From Micrasema longulum (Eukaryota; Arthropoda; Insecta; Trichoptera; Brachycentridae): a stretch of DNA of 64,000 nt. The translations under genes and the position numbers were made by a program. This document shows positions 43,740 through 55,079 of this stretch, one piece after another. The number at the start of each line of letters is the position of its first letter. Position 1 is the first letter of the stretch. Where the stretch lies: positions 62,001-126,000 of the forward strand of contig JAGVSM010000181.1 of NCBI GenBank assembly GCA_022494885.1, in the 5' to 3' direction. Under the pieces are notes generated by a model. That model had not been told where the DNA came from. It did not search any database and was given only the letters and a program-made list of their open reading frames with translations.

Positions 43740-45062
43740 TTTTTTTAACCTACTCTCCAAAATTTATCTTTATGTCCCCTTTCACCTGACAAGAAATTGG
43801 TATTTATTTCAGCTGCCAGTCTGTAGCACTAACTATGCGCAACACTCTTTTCTCTATCGTTCTTGCTCAAACTATAATGTTTTTTTTCATCTATTGATAT
43901 ATATTTTTTTATTTTTTTTATTTTTTGTTTTTTTACAATAAACATAATAATAAAACAGAGTATTAAAAAATAAAGCATAATTACATATCAATGAAATACA
44001 TATTAATAGAAAAATAGTAAACAAAAATCCCACAAAGACATGGCCTGTTCGTGGGTATACAAGAAAATGTTAATGAATTTTTGCTCCTATAATAAATATT
44101 GGACAGTTATAATATTTTTGTATAACATAAGAAAGAAAAAATAAAATATTCTGTAAAAGATAATATGGTTTTTTTTTTATAGTAATTAAAAAAGGAAATA
44201 AAAAATATTTTAAAAAGCACAAAAATATTCCTTATTAAAGGGAAACAAAATAAATCATAGAAAAAAAGAGTTCATATCTTTAGTTTGAATCCAGGATAAT
44301 GCATGTTTTTTAAAAGAAGGAAAATTTTGAATGTTTGTAATCAATGAAATATTATCAGTAAAAAAAGAATTAAAAAATTTTGGGCCTATAAAATATGCAT
44401 GTCTCTGTGCGAGCCTCGTTTTACAATGTGGTATTTCTAACACACGATTCCTTCTTTGACTTGATCTATTTGAATTACTTGTAAATAAATTTTGGTTCTT
44501 AAATATATATTTTAAATATTGAAAACAATAAATTTGTCTTAGATCTAAAAGTTTAGCTTCTTGGAACAATTGGAAAGAGGGAAAAGTGCGATTTTTGTGA
44601 AACATTGTTTTTAATATAAATTTATGAACAGTTTCTAATGGTTTAATATGATTGTTGTAAGTTCCCCTTATCTAATTATTCCATAGGAAAGCGATGACTG
44701 TACAAGTGCATAATATACCATTTTAATCGTATTTAGCTGGGCGTAAATACTATATAAAATATTTAACATGCCCCTTAATTTATTTGATAATAAATTAAGA
44801 TTCATTCTTTCTAGCTGCGATACCCTCCCACTTGCTATTTAATGATGCCCACGCTTACACACACCTGAACACTTACTCCCACACAAATACACACAAACAC
44901 ACCTCTACACTTACTTTCATACAAATACACACTAACACACCCTTCTATTTGCCACAAATTAATATGTATAATTTTTATTTCGAAACTTCACTGGTCTGTC
45001 TTTAAAATATCATTGTTGACTGTTTGTTTCTGTAAAAATATTATATGAAGAATATTAAATAA
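43740..45062 (+). pseudogene. non-LTR RT tail (family T), interrupted by another retroelement
   Basis: The + strand encodes NLLSKIYLYVPFHLTRN, QLPVCSTNYAQHSFLYRSC and SNYNVFFHLLIY up to about 43905, and resumes at about 44758 with FNMPLNLFDNKLRFILS and SCDTLPLAI before the stop. The CA-rich 3' UTR (44845-44945) and the end near 45062 match 4446-5250 on the other strand. The intervening 43908-44757 is foreign and antisense. Confidence 0.75.
43908..44757 (-). mobile_element. 5'-truncated Jockey/CR1-like retroelement inserted in the family-T copy
   Basis: The minus strand encodes GTYNNHIKPLETVHKFIL and KTMFHKNRTFPSFQLFQ, then AKLLDLRQIYCFQYLKYIF, RRNRVLEIPHCKTRLAQR and HAYFIGPKFFNSFFTDN to a stop at 44255. 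A long 3' UTR runs to a poly(A) (T-run on the + strand) at 43908-43935. It is the same family as 56318-57014, 60340-60560 and 63594-64000. The insertion breaks an aligned family-T sequence precisely; a target duplication is not clear in the T-rich flank. Confidence 0.8.
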
Positions 45063-45106
45063 ATACAAGATAAAACAAAATATACTCGCATATACATAGT
45101 TTATGA

Positions 45107-45370
45107 GTGGCTAAAATAAGTATTGTCGACAAAATCAAGAAAGGAGTTCTGTGTTGGTTTAAACATGTCGAGCGAATGAACAGCGTAAGAACGGCTAAAA
45201 ATATTAACGATACGAATGCTGATGGATGCAGAAAACGAAGAAGATCGAGAAAGACATGGCATGTCGAAAGTCGGAATAATCGGCGGGCGTGCATGAGATG
45301 TATGCATGAAGAGGAAGCGAGGTATGTATGCAAAGACAGTGATATGGCGTTCTATCCTCTTTGACTACCT
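45107..45370 (+). pseudogene. non-LTR endonuclease-RT tail
   Basis: It encodes IVDKIKKGVLCWFKHVERM, then RTAKNINDTNADGCRKRRR and SRNNRRACMRCMHEEEARYV. It is a diverged, internally deleted relative of 59170-59657 (DKIKKG.LRWFGHVERM ... RGRPRKTWHD). Confidence 0.7.
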
Positions 45371-45569
45371 CTACGGGAAAACGAAGTAATGGTTTGTTGT
45401 TTAATGACTATATTGTGCCTACTAACACAAACGAAATTTGTATGATTGATTGGTTCACCGACAGGCACTAACACACTAACACAGGGTTACAAAAAAATCA
45501 AACGCACTGTAGGGCTCCTCAGCTAGTAATTTACAGTCGTAAGCGATCTAACATGTTCAGTACTTGATA

Positions 45570-46510
45570 CAACAGATCAAATTAAATATCTTGGTGTATA
45601 CAAAGAAGAAAAGTTAAAGCGGATATACCATATTAGTGAACAATCATTTAAAAATAGCTTATTACTCAATTGTACAATCTTTGTTACAATATGGTATTGT
45701 AAAATGGGGTGGTGCATATGCCAATATATTAAGCCCTCTTAAAATAGTACAAAGATTCATTATTAAAGTAATTTTAAAGAAACCCTCAACATTCAATACG
45801 GAAAGTCTATGTAAAATATTTAAGGTTCATACAGTAGACACTCTTTATAAAATAAATTATTTCATACAAATGTATAAAGAAGGAAAAATAAAAGAATTAA
45901 AATTCCTAAATTCCACACAAGTCATGGTTAAAATAACTTTGTCTTCAAAGGTGTAAAAAATTATAATAATCTCCCCAATGGACTAAAAACTATTAAAAAT
46001 AATATATCAATAAATAAATTGAAAGCATAATTATAATAATACGCTGTATAATTTTTAGATTATTTTTGTAAATGTAAATCTTGTATAATTTTTAGTTTTA
46101 TTTTTTTTTTATAATTTATGTTTTTTTTTTTAATTAAAAAAATATTAAGCCAAATATGTCAGTATTATAAATTTTTGAAAAAGGCAGATTTGCAGTTTAT
46201 GTTAATAAAATAAAATAAAGTAAATCTAAAGAATTTTTTTGAACACGTGTAAAAACTACATTAAATTTTAATTAGTACAAATGTATTATTGTTTTTTTCT
46301 TAATATATCTTATGTTTTTATTTTTTTTTCTCATGTACTCGTATATTTAAAATTATATTAACTCTTATAAATAAACAACTACAACAATGTAAGTCACTCT
46401 ACAAGCACAAGAGTAAGTCTCCTTTTTTGAAGAGTTACAGTGATAACATTTACTAGGTGTATAAAAGTAGATCTGTATAGATTTTTTTTAAAACATGTAC
46501 CTTTTATGAA
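45570..46510 (+). pseudogene. CR1/Jockey-like RT tail with long 3' UTR
   Basis: It encodes IKYLGVYKEEKL near 45570, then AYYSIVQSLLQYGIVKWGG, ANILSPLKIVQRFIIKVIL and SLCKIFKVHTVDTLYKIN to 45945, and after a frame change GVKNYNNLPNGLK. The 3' UTR to about 46510 matches 58385-58740 in reverse (AAATAAACAACTA, TAAGTCACTCTACAAGC). It has few stops in the main 106-codon frame but lacks the catalytic palm. Confidence 0.75.
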
Positions 46511-47129
46511 ATTTATGAATAAAAAAATGTGTTATTTGCAAAAACGCCTTGATTCGAGCATACGCCCCCAAAATAATGAAGTCGAACTGAATTATCGGAG
46601 AATATTGTGACAGGTCAGACGATCATGGAGTTTTATCCTTTTATCGACTGTTAACGGTCGACTGATAATTACAGGGTTGAGAGTCCCCGTTCTATTATCG
46701 GCGGGTTAAAAAGTTATCACGATTAATTCATGTTCAGACATTGTAACGATGTAAACAACACGAATCACCTTTTAACCAGATAACAGATGATTTAAATGCA
46801 TATGTTACCAAAAGCACCTTGAGCATAATTTCATGATACACAGCAAAATAAATAAACAGGTGTGGTCAAAGAATAAACATTTTGTAGATATTAGGTTTTT
46901 ATGTTCTTAAAAAGATGCCATTTAATCTATTTAGGCACACGCGTGAACGAAAATATAGAATATTCGATATATCCGTATATTCGTTTAGCTTAAACTAACA
47001 AAATTGATAAGATAACTCGACCTAACGCAACCCAACATTACAGAAAGCCAACAAAGATTTTTTTAATAAATAATACAAGAAAACATGCATTTAAAATATA
47101 ATATTATTAAATGGATATATTTTTCTGTG
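46511..47129. other. unassigned stretch
   Basis: 46550-46760 has near-balanced composition and no repeat copy in the window; no coding motif was recognised. Confidence 0.35.
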
Positions 47130-47445
47130 TCCAGGCAGATAAAGAATACAGTTAAACAAAGGTTTGAACGAGTACTTTCGCTGTGATGGCTACTCGCAGG
47201 TAAAAATACCGAAAAAGGCAATTGAGTGGAGATAAGTTCGCCTCGTAGTGTATTGATTGGCGCATTCGCCTACCTTGTCCGAGATCCTGGGTTCGATTCC
47301 GACAGGGTGGACATGAAATATTGTTTTTAAAGTGAGTCTACAATGCAGCATTTCATTGTTTCTGGACTGGCGCATCTGAAGCGTAAGACTTTAGCTTCAA
47401 TGTAACAAAAGTGATCGAGGTACCCTGCGATTGGAGGGTAGAAAA
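47130..47445 (+). repeat. tRNA-derived SINE (family A, long subtype)
   Basis: The leader GAATACAGTTAAAC...GGCTACTCGCAGGTAAAAA matches 19917 and 33640. The head has TTGATTGGCGCATTCGCC and the B box GGGTTCGATTCC (47289-47300), and the body has TTTCTGGACTGGCGCATC. Confidence 0.75.
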
Positions 47446-48240
47446 TAATGATAGAGATTATGATGAAACAAATAAACATTCGGCAATTCGTACTGCAGTC
47501 ATAAATCTACCGTTCTGTTTATAGAGACAAATTTGATTTCAAGTATTTCTTCGGCGAATTTTCATTTATTTGTATTTTTATTTTCAGGTAAATAATATAC
47601 AGGGGAGTAATTGCCGAATTTATATTCCACTAAATATTAACTCTTGTGTGAGTGTGATGTCACACTAGTCGACATAGGACACAAGATTTGATATATCTCT
47701 CTTATTTTTTTAAATGATGAATTCGTATTTTTTGTAATCTTCAAATGGACGTATTCACACCCGATTCCGTAAATTCAAAAAATATTTAACCATGCTACGC
47801 GAAGCATGAATGTCCGCTAATTCAGCAACACATATATACAGATACCTTATACAAGACAGAGCACGAAGATAGAAGTCATAACTAGGAAGACTGAGAGGCT
47901 GTTCTGCGGTGGGTGTCATCTAAAACAGATTTAGTCTTCAGTCGGTTAATGACAATGATGAGGGACGCACGCACGTAACATGAGCGGCGTATTTGTGACT
48001 TTCAATTTATTTTGCTATAACAGAGTGAAATTATATATTTATTCCCATAAATTATTAAACAGTAGTCTCCATGTTTTTCATTTTTTTCAAATGTCTGAAC
48101 TTTAGAATATTCCGTCTTTTACTGGTGGTAAAACGATGTTACATCACCGCGTGCAAAGGGATTATTTACCACAGTCTTTTAAGAGTTAAAGAGTAAATAA
48201 TACGGAAATATTTCACATTAGGAAGGTTTTAAAAATAATG
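47446..48240. other. unassigned stretch
   Basis: No recognised feature. Confidence 0.35.
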
Positions 48241-48244
48241 TTAC

Positions 48245-48515
48245 TTTGATCAATAACCAAACAACCTTTCAATAAAGCCCATTATACGATGTTCCCTTGT
48301 AATGGTCACCCTATGGCTATTAAACTCACGCCCCTCCCTTGATGCCCTCCCTCTTTTTTCAACTATTCCTCCCACAGCATAAAATATTTTCATAACCTTA
48401 TCAGTGCATGTTTGTCCTAATCTGTGCATGTGCTTATTGAAATGCATGTCGTGTTGGATTTATATTTTTGAGCAACAACTATGGTGATGGTGTATAGTGA
48501 GTTTCGCATGTCGTT
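48245..48515 (+). repeat. half of the 62470-62725 fold-back family
   Basis: AGCAACAACTATGGTGATGG and GCATGTCGTGTTGG match the right arm of 62470-62725. The left arm is diverged (ATGTTCCCTTGTAATGG). It is followed at once by the hammerhead-like motif. Confidence 0.55.
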
Positions 48516-48525
48516 AAATTGGTGT

Positions 48526-48580
48526 CCTGACGAAGAGACTGGTACGTCTCGAAACCGGTAGACATAGAAAAGTCGGTAAG
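48526..48580 (+). other. hammerhead-core-like hairpin, best copy
   Basis: CCTGACGA is followed by stem AGAGAC/GTCTC around loop TGGTAC, then GAAACCGGTAG, and CGG at 48573-48575 can pair with CCG just after GAAA, leaving UAA. CTGANGA-stem II-GAAA-stem III-NUH is the hammerhead core. A complementary stem I is not found in the flanks, so self-cleavage is unproven. The reverse-orientation relative is at 62415-62460. Confidence 0.4.
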
Positions 48581-48664
48581 TGGTTTTATAAAAATATTTA
48601 ATAACATCTAGTAAAATGTTTGACTACAAAGTTAACTCTTTAAATATTATAACATTTTTTAACG

Positions 48665-49080
48665 GAATATCTAAGGGAACTATGCATTCCAGATGAACTG
48701 GCTGACAGGCGTCTCATGCTTAGATCAGCTACGTCTACGGCAAGAAGAAAAGTTATTATACCTCTACGCAAACAGCGCACTAAATTTAGTAAACGCGCAT
48801 TTGCGGTCGCAGGCCCTATGGCATGGAATGCTCTCCCAGCAGAGGTGCGAGGCTGTGAAAGTGAAGTGATGTTTCGGAAAAAACTTAAAACCTACTTGTT
48901 CTCTAAATCATTTGAATAAATCCGTAGCATGTGGCAACAAAATAAATTGTTTTAATTAAATTACAAATTTAACAGCTTCAATTAAATTAATTTTACAATA
49001 GAATCACTATGTAAAGCGCCCTTGAGGTATTTTCTTACGAAAATGGCTCTATATAAATTATCCATAATAATAATAATAAT
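48665..49080 (+). pseudogene. CR1/L2-like RT C-terminus with (TAA)n tail
   Basis: It encodes LCIPDELADRRLMLRSATS, RTKFSKRAFAVAGPMAWNALP and FRKKLKTYLF to a stop at 48919. RS(A)T...F..RAF..AGP.AWN.LP...R is the standard end of CR1/L2-type ORF2. The 3' UTR ends GCGCCCTTGAGGTATTTTC, then GCTCTATATAAATTATCC and an (ATA)n microsatellite, as such elements do. The tail frame is intact but only about 80 codons remain. Confidence 0.8.
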
Positions 49081-49691
49081 ATTGTATTCGACTGTTAATA
49101 TTAAACTTAATCTGAATAAAGGGCGTGTACCGAGAACCGGAAATAACAAAAAGCGTCGAGTCAGATAGTATTATAGCTTTAAATATACATAAATGACGGG
49201 AACATTAATTAATAGACTCGCGTAACACGATCAACCGAGCCGCGCAGTATACAAGGCACTGAAAGCTTAGCACAATGAGAGACATTTTCAGTTATTTCAG
49301 CGAAGGACAGTACTACCGTTTACCGCTACACGGCAGTGGCTGAGTTTCTCACGCCCAGGGTTGAAAAAGTTAGCATTGGTAAACCGACGAACGAGCTGTC
49401 ACAGGCCAGTTACTGCCATCGCGTACATATTGTACAGCGTAACTAGACTGTGGACAGTGTGTCTACAGATACTTTGTTGAATATTGCGGATGCTACGCGG
49501 AGCTAGGAAAAATGTCTTAAAAAACTCGAGTAATTGAAAATATTACGAAACAAAATCGCGATGACTATATCTTTGATGGGCGGACATAAAAGTGCTGAAT
49601 TTTGTTCATTTTGTGATTTATATGCGAAAATTTTCCTTGTACATGACTGCATCAATGGTATTAACAGTAAACTTCTACGACTACTCAAAAC
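49081..49691. other. unassigned stretch
   Basis: 49130-49510 has moderately raised GC. No motif or second copy was found. Confidence 0.35.
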
Positions 49692-50077
49692 ATAAATAAA
49701 CAACAATATTTTGAGTTTGTCCAAATTTTTGTAGACAAGGACTTGGATTCAACTCCCTGGGGAACTGTTTTTATCAACAGATATGAAGAACATTAAGAGA
49801 AGGTAGTATTGTAGGTGAAATAATTCAACTAGATGAATCTTACCCACATGTATAAAGGTTTCAGCTCTTTAACTTCACAAACATCAACATATGAAAGAAT
49901 GGAAGGAATATACATGTTCAAATATGGGCAGAATGGTGAATGGTGAATGTTACATAGTGTGTAAAGTGGCCACATAAACCAGTCATTGACAGGTCGTAAG
50001 CCCTGTAGATGCCTAGACTTCTATATTACCTTCTCCTAAATGTTCTTCATCTCTGTTTTAATATGTTAATAAATAAA
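49692..50077. repeat. S-family fold-back element with 9-bp target duplication
   Basis: ATAAATAAA is identical at 49692-49700 and 50069-50077. The element 49701-50068 starts CAACAATATTTTGAGTTTG and ends TTAATATGTTA, opposite in orientation to 40082-40677. Confidence 0.8.
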
Positions 50078-50726
50078 CAACTTTGTGCTATAAGTATGTA
50101 AATTTGTGTCATATTTTCAGTGGCTTAAATAGTACAAGATGGTCTTAGTATATTAATAGACTCATTTCTATCATTCATTGAGTGGTACAAATAGTATTAG
50201 TTAGTTCTAGTAGTATAAGTAGACCCATTTCTGTCCCATCTTTAAAGGTTTAAGTAGTATATCTGGAATATTTCTGTAATTTGTACAAATAACTTAAATC
50301 TTGCTACACAAATAAAATGATCTGTAAATAATAACCCATTTTGCAAAATAATTGGGTTCATAATAACGTTTTTTCGATCTCCTGAAAAGTTGCACAGATA
50401 TATAAGAAAACATAAATAATTATAATTATCGACAGCAAAAAAAATATTTTGTTCAGTCTTGGTAATCATAAGGGTTTTAAAGTTTTTGTTACTTAATGTT
50501 TGATCGAGCAACTTTCTGGTATTTTAAGAACCTTTTTTAATAATGAATACAAAAAAATGAACTAGATAATTTGATAAGATAATATTTTATTAGTAAATAA
50601 GTCGTGTCCGATTTTTTTTATAGAAAAGGTGTAAAAACGCATTGAAATAAAAAAATAATATTAAAAAATCGATATTTAGAGAGTTGGATTTACTTTTTTA
50701 AAATAATAATCTCAGCACAATCGGTA
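50078..50726. other. unassigned AT-rich stretch
   Basis: No recognised feature. Confidence 0.35.
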
Positions 50727-50975
50727 TTAAATTTGTTGCAACAGAGATGGAAAACATTTTTGAGTAGGAAGCAGCAGAATGGTGAATGTTACACAGGGTG
50801 TAAAAAGGTCATTTAATCCAACCAATGGCAGGTGATAGCCCTGTTAATGTCTAGAATTACATATTTCTTTCTCAAAAATGTTCTTCATCTCGATTGCAAC
50901 AAATTTACATCTAAATAACTCCCTAGGGAGGAAATCCAGTCTGCACACATTTGGACATACTCAAAACATGGTTGG
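50727..50975. repeat. S-family repeat, short copy
   Basis: It starts TTTGTTGCAACAGAGATGG and ends ACTCAAAACATGG, with a shortened centre (GGTGAATGTTACACAGGG). Confidence 0.65.
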
Positions 50976-51500
50976 ACAGTGGAGATTATTATCCACATTT
51001 TGAAATTTTGCAAATTTTGAAAGCATATTGCTATTTTTTTTCTTATAAATTTTCTTTTTACAGATAAAGAAGTGTCTCGACCCGTGTTAAATAGTTTTTA
51101 ATTTTTGGTTAAGCCCCTATTTATTTGCAGTTTATTTAACTGGGTTTACATAATATTCGGGCCCGTATTACAATTATTGAAAGATAACATTTATTATTAA
51201 CTTTATCTACAAAGTAAAATTAGATTTTGTGTATGAAAAATATAATATGAATACATTTTACTTACAGGTAACCTATGAAGATATTTTAAATTTCCTTACA
51301 AATATACACATTTTCGTACGTAAATATCGATTTTACTTTATAGACAGTCGAAGATAACTCTATTAACCTTCGATTGCAATTGCCACCTTGGTCTGTTTAA
51401 ATATATTACTTACCTACGACAGCAAATCATGATAAGATTTTACGTTTTTCTATAATAATTTTAATGCAATTTAAGAACCTTCACTAAAATTTGAACCTGG
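50976..51500. other. unassigned stretch
   Basis: No recognised feature. Confidence 0.35.
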
Positions 51501-51504
51501 TTGA

Positions 51505-51625
51505 CGTCCCGTATTCCCGTGGCTAGCGTCACGGATTCACAGATCAGAGATCCGAGGTTCGAACCCCGCTCCACCACAAATTGATTGCTATTTTCTAATA
51601 GTGAGTTATTTACAGTTCTTTGAAA
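51505..51625 (+). repeat. tRNA-derived SINE (family B)
   Basis: The head has CCCGTGGCTAGCGTCACGG and the B box GAGGTTCGAACCCCGCT; the body starts TTTTCTAATAGTGAGTTATT. Confidence 0.7.
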
Positions 51626-51696
51626 AAAGTATTTTAATCTTAATATTTGACACTGATGTGTGTCTAACTTAATTAAAGTTAAATCAGTTAACATAT

Positions 51697-52060
51697 TTTA
51701 ATTTGTTGCAACAGAGAGGGAAAACATTTTTAGGAGGGAATATGGGAGTCTAGGCATTTACAGGGCTTATGACCTGTCATTGACTGGTTTAAGTGGCAAC
51801 TTTACACACTTTGTGACATTCGCCATTCTGTCTATGTTTGAATTTCCACATTTCCTCAACTCTTCCATCTGTTGACTTTTGTGAAGTAAAAGAGCTGAAA
51901 CCTTTATTATATGGGTGAGATTCATCTGGCTGAACCAATTCACCTATTAGGCAACGCCTGAAAACAATTTTCTATTTTTATACTTCTTCTTTTACCAGGT
52001 AGTAAATTCAACAATGTTTTGAGTATGTCCAAATGCATGCAAAACATTGTTCATTTATTA
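51697..52060. repeat. S-family repeat
   Basis: It starts TTTGTTGCAACAGAGAGGG and includes GGGCTTATGACCTGTCATTG, TTAGGCAACGCCTGAAAAC and AACAATGTTTTGAGTATGTCC. It is of the GTTGCAACAAATTTA subtype. Confidence 0.7.
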
Positions 52061-52206
52061 TATATTTATGTATGTATAAATTCTTTATATTTTGTAGCAA
52101 ATTTGAAGCCATATACCAATTTGGCATATTTTTATATTATTAAATCACTCATAATAATTATCTCGATGTTTATCGACTAGCTAATTATTTCACAATTTGT
52201 CAATAA

Positions 52207-52675
52207 ACCATGATCATCATTCGCCTTTCCGCACCTTAAGGTGAATAGGGCACTGCATTGGTACACCAATCGCAGTTTATCTTTATCATGTTTTTGTTAC
52301 ATGAAGGTAAGATGATCAGTCTTACGCTGTGGGGTCAGTTTGGCGCCGCAATTATGAACGCTATCTTCATTAGTACATATTGAGACGGTATAAAATAACA
52401 CCGACATTTATGTATGAAAATAATTATTTTCGGCGGTAACCTGCAATTGAACATGTTTAGAAAAAAAAATAAACACATTATGTTGTTCATAGAGAAAACT
52501 TAATGTTACTTTGTTGAATTTATTTTGTAAAATTAAAGATAAATTTTAGCTTCCCATTAGAATACGAATATGAAATAGTAAAGTGTGAACACACCTTTTC
52601 AAATAAATATTTCATGAACCCGAGGCCTCTTGCATGGCAGGCAAACGCGATGACGACTACATCACGACGCCGACA
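52207..52675 (-). repeat. SINE family A, split by an insertion
   Basis: The 3' body (52207-52330, CGCACCTTAAGGTGAATAGGG and GTTACATGAAGGTAAGATGA) and the tRNA head (52590-52675, GAACCCGAGGCCTCTTGCAT) are separated by about 260 bp. The intervening sequence includes TATGAACGCTATCTTCAT and GAGACGGTATA, which match module B of the fold-back near 36085-36140. Confidence 0.65.
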
Positions 52676-53029
52676 ATAAATAAATATCAATAAACGCTTA
52701 CCTTAAAATATTACTAATTTCGTCAAAGATACCTTAATTTTCGATCATTAAGAAACCATCTTGCCACACACTTAACTATTATTGGATTTTCCCATAATTA
52801 AATTATATGTACGCGCCAAGCATGATGCGTTCAATTATTATTTAAGTATCTGGACTTGTATGTATAACTGCGTACAAGGACTTTTAGTCTACTTAAATTT
52901 TGCATTCGTTTCGAAATGCCCTAATACGCCGAAACAATCGTCCAATTTGTTGTTTTAAAAAATAGTGTTTGATTGAAAAAAAAAATTAATATTTACTAAG
53001 TTAGTTTATATTACAATTAGTATATAAAC
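52676..53029. other. unassigned stretch
   Basis: No recognised feature. Confidence 0.35.
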
Positions 53030-53530
53030 TTATATTTACATTTACTTTAATAACATATCTATTTACATCACCTTACAGTAAACATAACATTTATTTTCAA
53101 ATTAATTCAATCTTTTTTCATTCTTCATACATTACGCATCTCTTCATACATTTTATTATAATTGCAATTTTGTGATTCTGTGTTTTTTTTTAATGGCAGC
53201 CTTATTCTATCTTTATTTCTAGTAATATACTTATGAAAAAAAAATATTTAATACTATCTTATTGATGAAATATTTAGGCAATCGATTGTAATTTTTTTTC
53301 AATATAAAAACAAGATAAATCCGTCACTTCTTTAATGGTATCCAATTGAGTTCTTTTCGCATTTTTTTATTTTATTACTACCTTTTTTCGGTAACTATTC
53401 TCATGGTTCTATTTTGAAGAACTTCTAATTTATTTAAATTTCAGTCATTGGCTAAAAATAATACTGTAAAGTAGTAATCTATATGTGGAATAATTATAGT
53501 CGTATATTTGAGTACTACAGTATTTCTACC
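53030..53530 (-). pseudogene. non-LTR RT tail relic
   Basis: The minus strand gives IPHIDYYFTVLFLAND near 53480, LNKLEVLQNRTMRIVTEKR, KMRKELNWIPLKK, NRLPKYFINKIVL, and HKYITRNKDRIRLPLKKN near 53230. This is the usual progression of a CR1/Jockey-like thumb and tail. Several stops. Confidence 0.7.
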
Positions 53531-53621
53531 TAACACATTCCTCAATTCTACAATATAAAAGCGTACGTAATAAATAAATCGAAATATTTCGGCGAAGTGT
53601 CTTAATCATTATTTACTCATT

Positions 53622-53745
53622 ATCATCATCGTTCCCTTTCCGCACCTAATGGTGCATAGAGCACTGCATTGGTACACCAATCGCAGTGTATTTTGATATT
53701 TTTTGTCAAATGAAGGTAAGCTGGTAAGAGAGGTAAGACTGATAA
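53622..53745 (-). repeat. SINE family A, 3' body
   Basis: It has ATCATCATCGTTCCC, CCGCACCTAATGGTGCAT and CAATCGCAGTGTATTTTGA. Confidence 0.65.
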
Positions 53746-54317
53746 TTATTTACTAGCCATTCAAAAAGTTTAATACATGATATAAACCCTTTTTATCGTT
53801 TATCACTTGGTTACACGATTGTGTATAATACCAGGGGCCCCATTCTATAGCTAATTCGTTTTGTAAATTCAATCGTATCGTATGGGTGGGAACGAGAGCG
53901 AAATACGATATTGATCGCGTTACAGTGAGATAGATATATAAGAAACGAACAAACTTAAGAAACGAAATTGTGAATGGAGTACGGGCTCAGATTTAAGGGT
54001 TTTAATTATCTGGTCATATTAAGTTTAGCCTTCCTTGGAATTTTCCCCGCTTTCTTATTCACACTCGCCATAAATTTAGTCTTACTTACTTTACAGTAAT
54101 TTTGTCGCTAATCGTTCTATACGACTAAACCGTATTTTAGATCCATTAATCATCTAAATTAATGATCCGAATAATCGATTATGGAAATGAACGAATGTAC
54201 AGGATGATGCAAAATTCGAATATAATCTTATTTAGTATTTTACCTATATTTGAAATGACAAACACTTTTTAACTAATACTGCAAAATAAATTAAACTCTA
54301 ATTGAAAACATAAATTT
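53746..54317. other. unassigned stretch
   Basis: No recognised feature. Confidence 0.35.
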
Positions 54318-54540
54318 AACAGAGATGTACATAACCATCGTACACGATCTCGTAACTGTATCCATTTACCCCCTGTACACTGTACACTCCTCTAAATTCG
54401 GATTGCGGTCACTCCTTTACATTGCTTCTACTCAGTATAACCGTCTGCCTATTCACTTTAAATCAATTTCTTATCAGTCTAACGATAGTAATCATACGAG
54501 TATTACATAAAAAATCATTTCCTAAAAGTATTTCTCGATA
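54318..54540 (+). pseudogene. possible non-LTR RT tail
   Basis: Broken frames give HNHRTRSRN followed by HSSKFGLRSLLYIAST and QYNRLPIHFKSI, resembling the HNY.TR ... FG.RS..Y.A...WN.LP tail of non-LTR elements. The match is short and weak. Confidence 0.4.
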
Positions 54541-54596
54541 ACCCTCGACTTATCTTAGCTAATGTTAAATAATATATTATAATTTGTTTTTAAAAA

Positions 54597-54687
54597 GGTT
54601 TTTCATTGACAGGTCATAAGCCCTGTAGATGCCTAGACTTCTGTATTACCTTCTCTTAAATGTTCTTCATCTCTGTTGTAATATGTA
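54597..54687 (+). repeat. S-family repeat, terminal fragment
   Basis: It contains GACAGGTCATAAGCCCTGTA and ends TCTGTTGTAATATGT. Confidence 0.65.
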
Positions 54688-55079
54688 ATTATATTATGAT
54701 TTAGAAGTCGTCGATTTGTACTATTATTGAACTTGTTTGGTCAATTTTATTAAGCATTTTTGCTTTAAAATAGGTTTCCCCTAGTTAGGCAGACAGTATT
54801 ATATTCCAGAGAAATGTTTAAATATTATTATTAAATATCATTATTAATGTTGTGAGATCACCGAAAGAAACTCTGGTGGAGTGATCGAATCAAACACAGG
54901 CCGCGTAAAGTAAACATGGCGTGGTCATTTCCAGTGAGTACTTAATTACCTATATTTTCCTACCCTCGGTAGAAACTAAGTACATCAAGCATCAAACATT
55001 TCGCGGGCAGTCAACATTCCTGGCGGTTCACCGACAATGCGCTTTCATCTGACTGTCAAACCAAGAACAAAAAATTAAC
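54688..55079. other. unassigned stretch
   Basis: 54780-54825 shares ATTCCAGAGAAAT.TTT and neighbouring bases with 61805-61835. Nothing else was recognised. Confidence 0.35.

Noticed and set aside
45636..45956. 106-codon open frame as a host gene
   Set aside because: It encodes the thumb region of a non-LTR reverse transcriptase (SIVQSLLQYGIVKWGG); not a host protein.
48526..48580. Calling a functional hammerhead ribozyme
   Set aside because: The core and stem II look right but no complementary stem I was found, so it is listed only as hammerhead-like.
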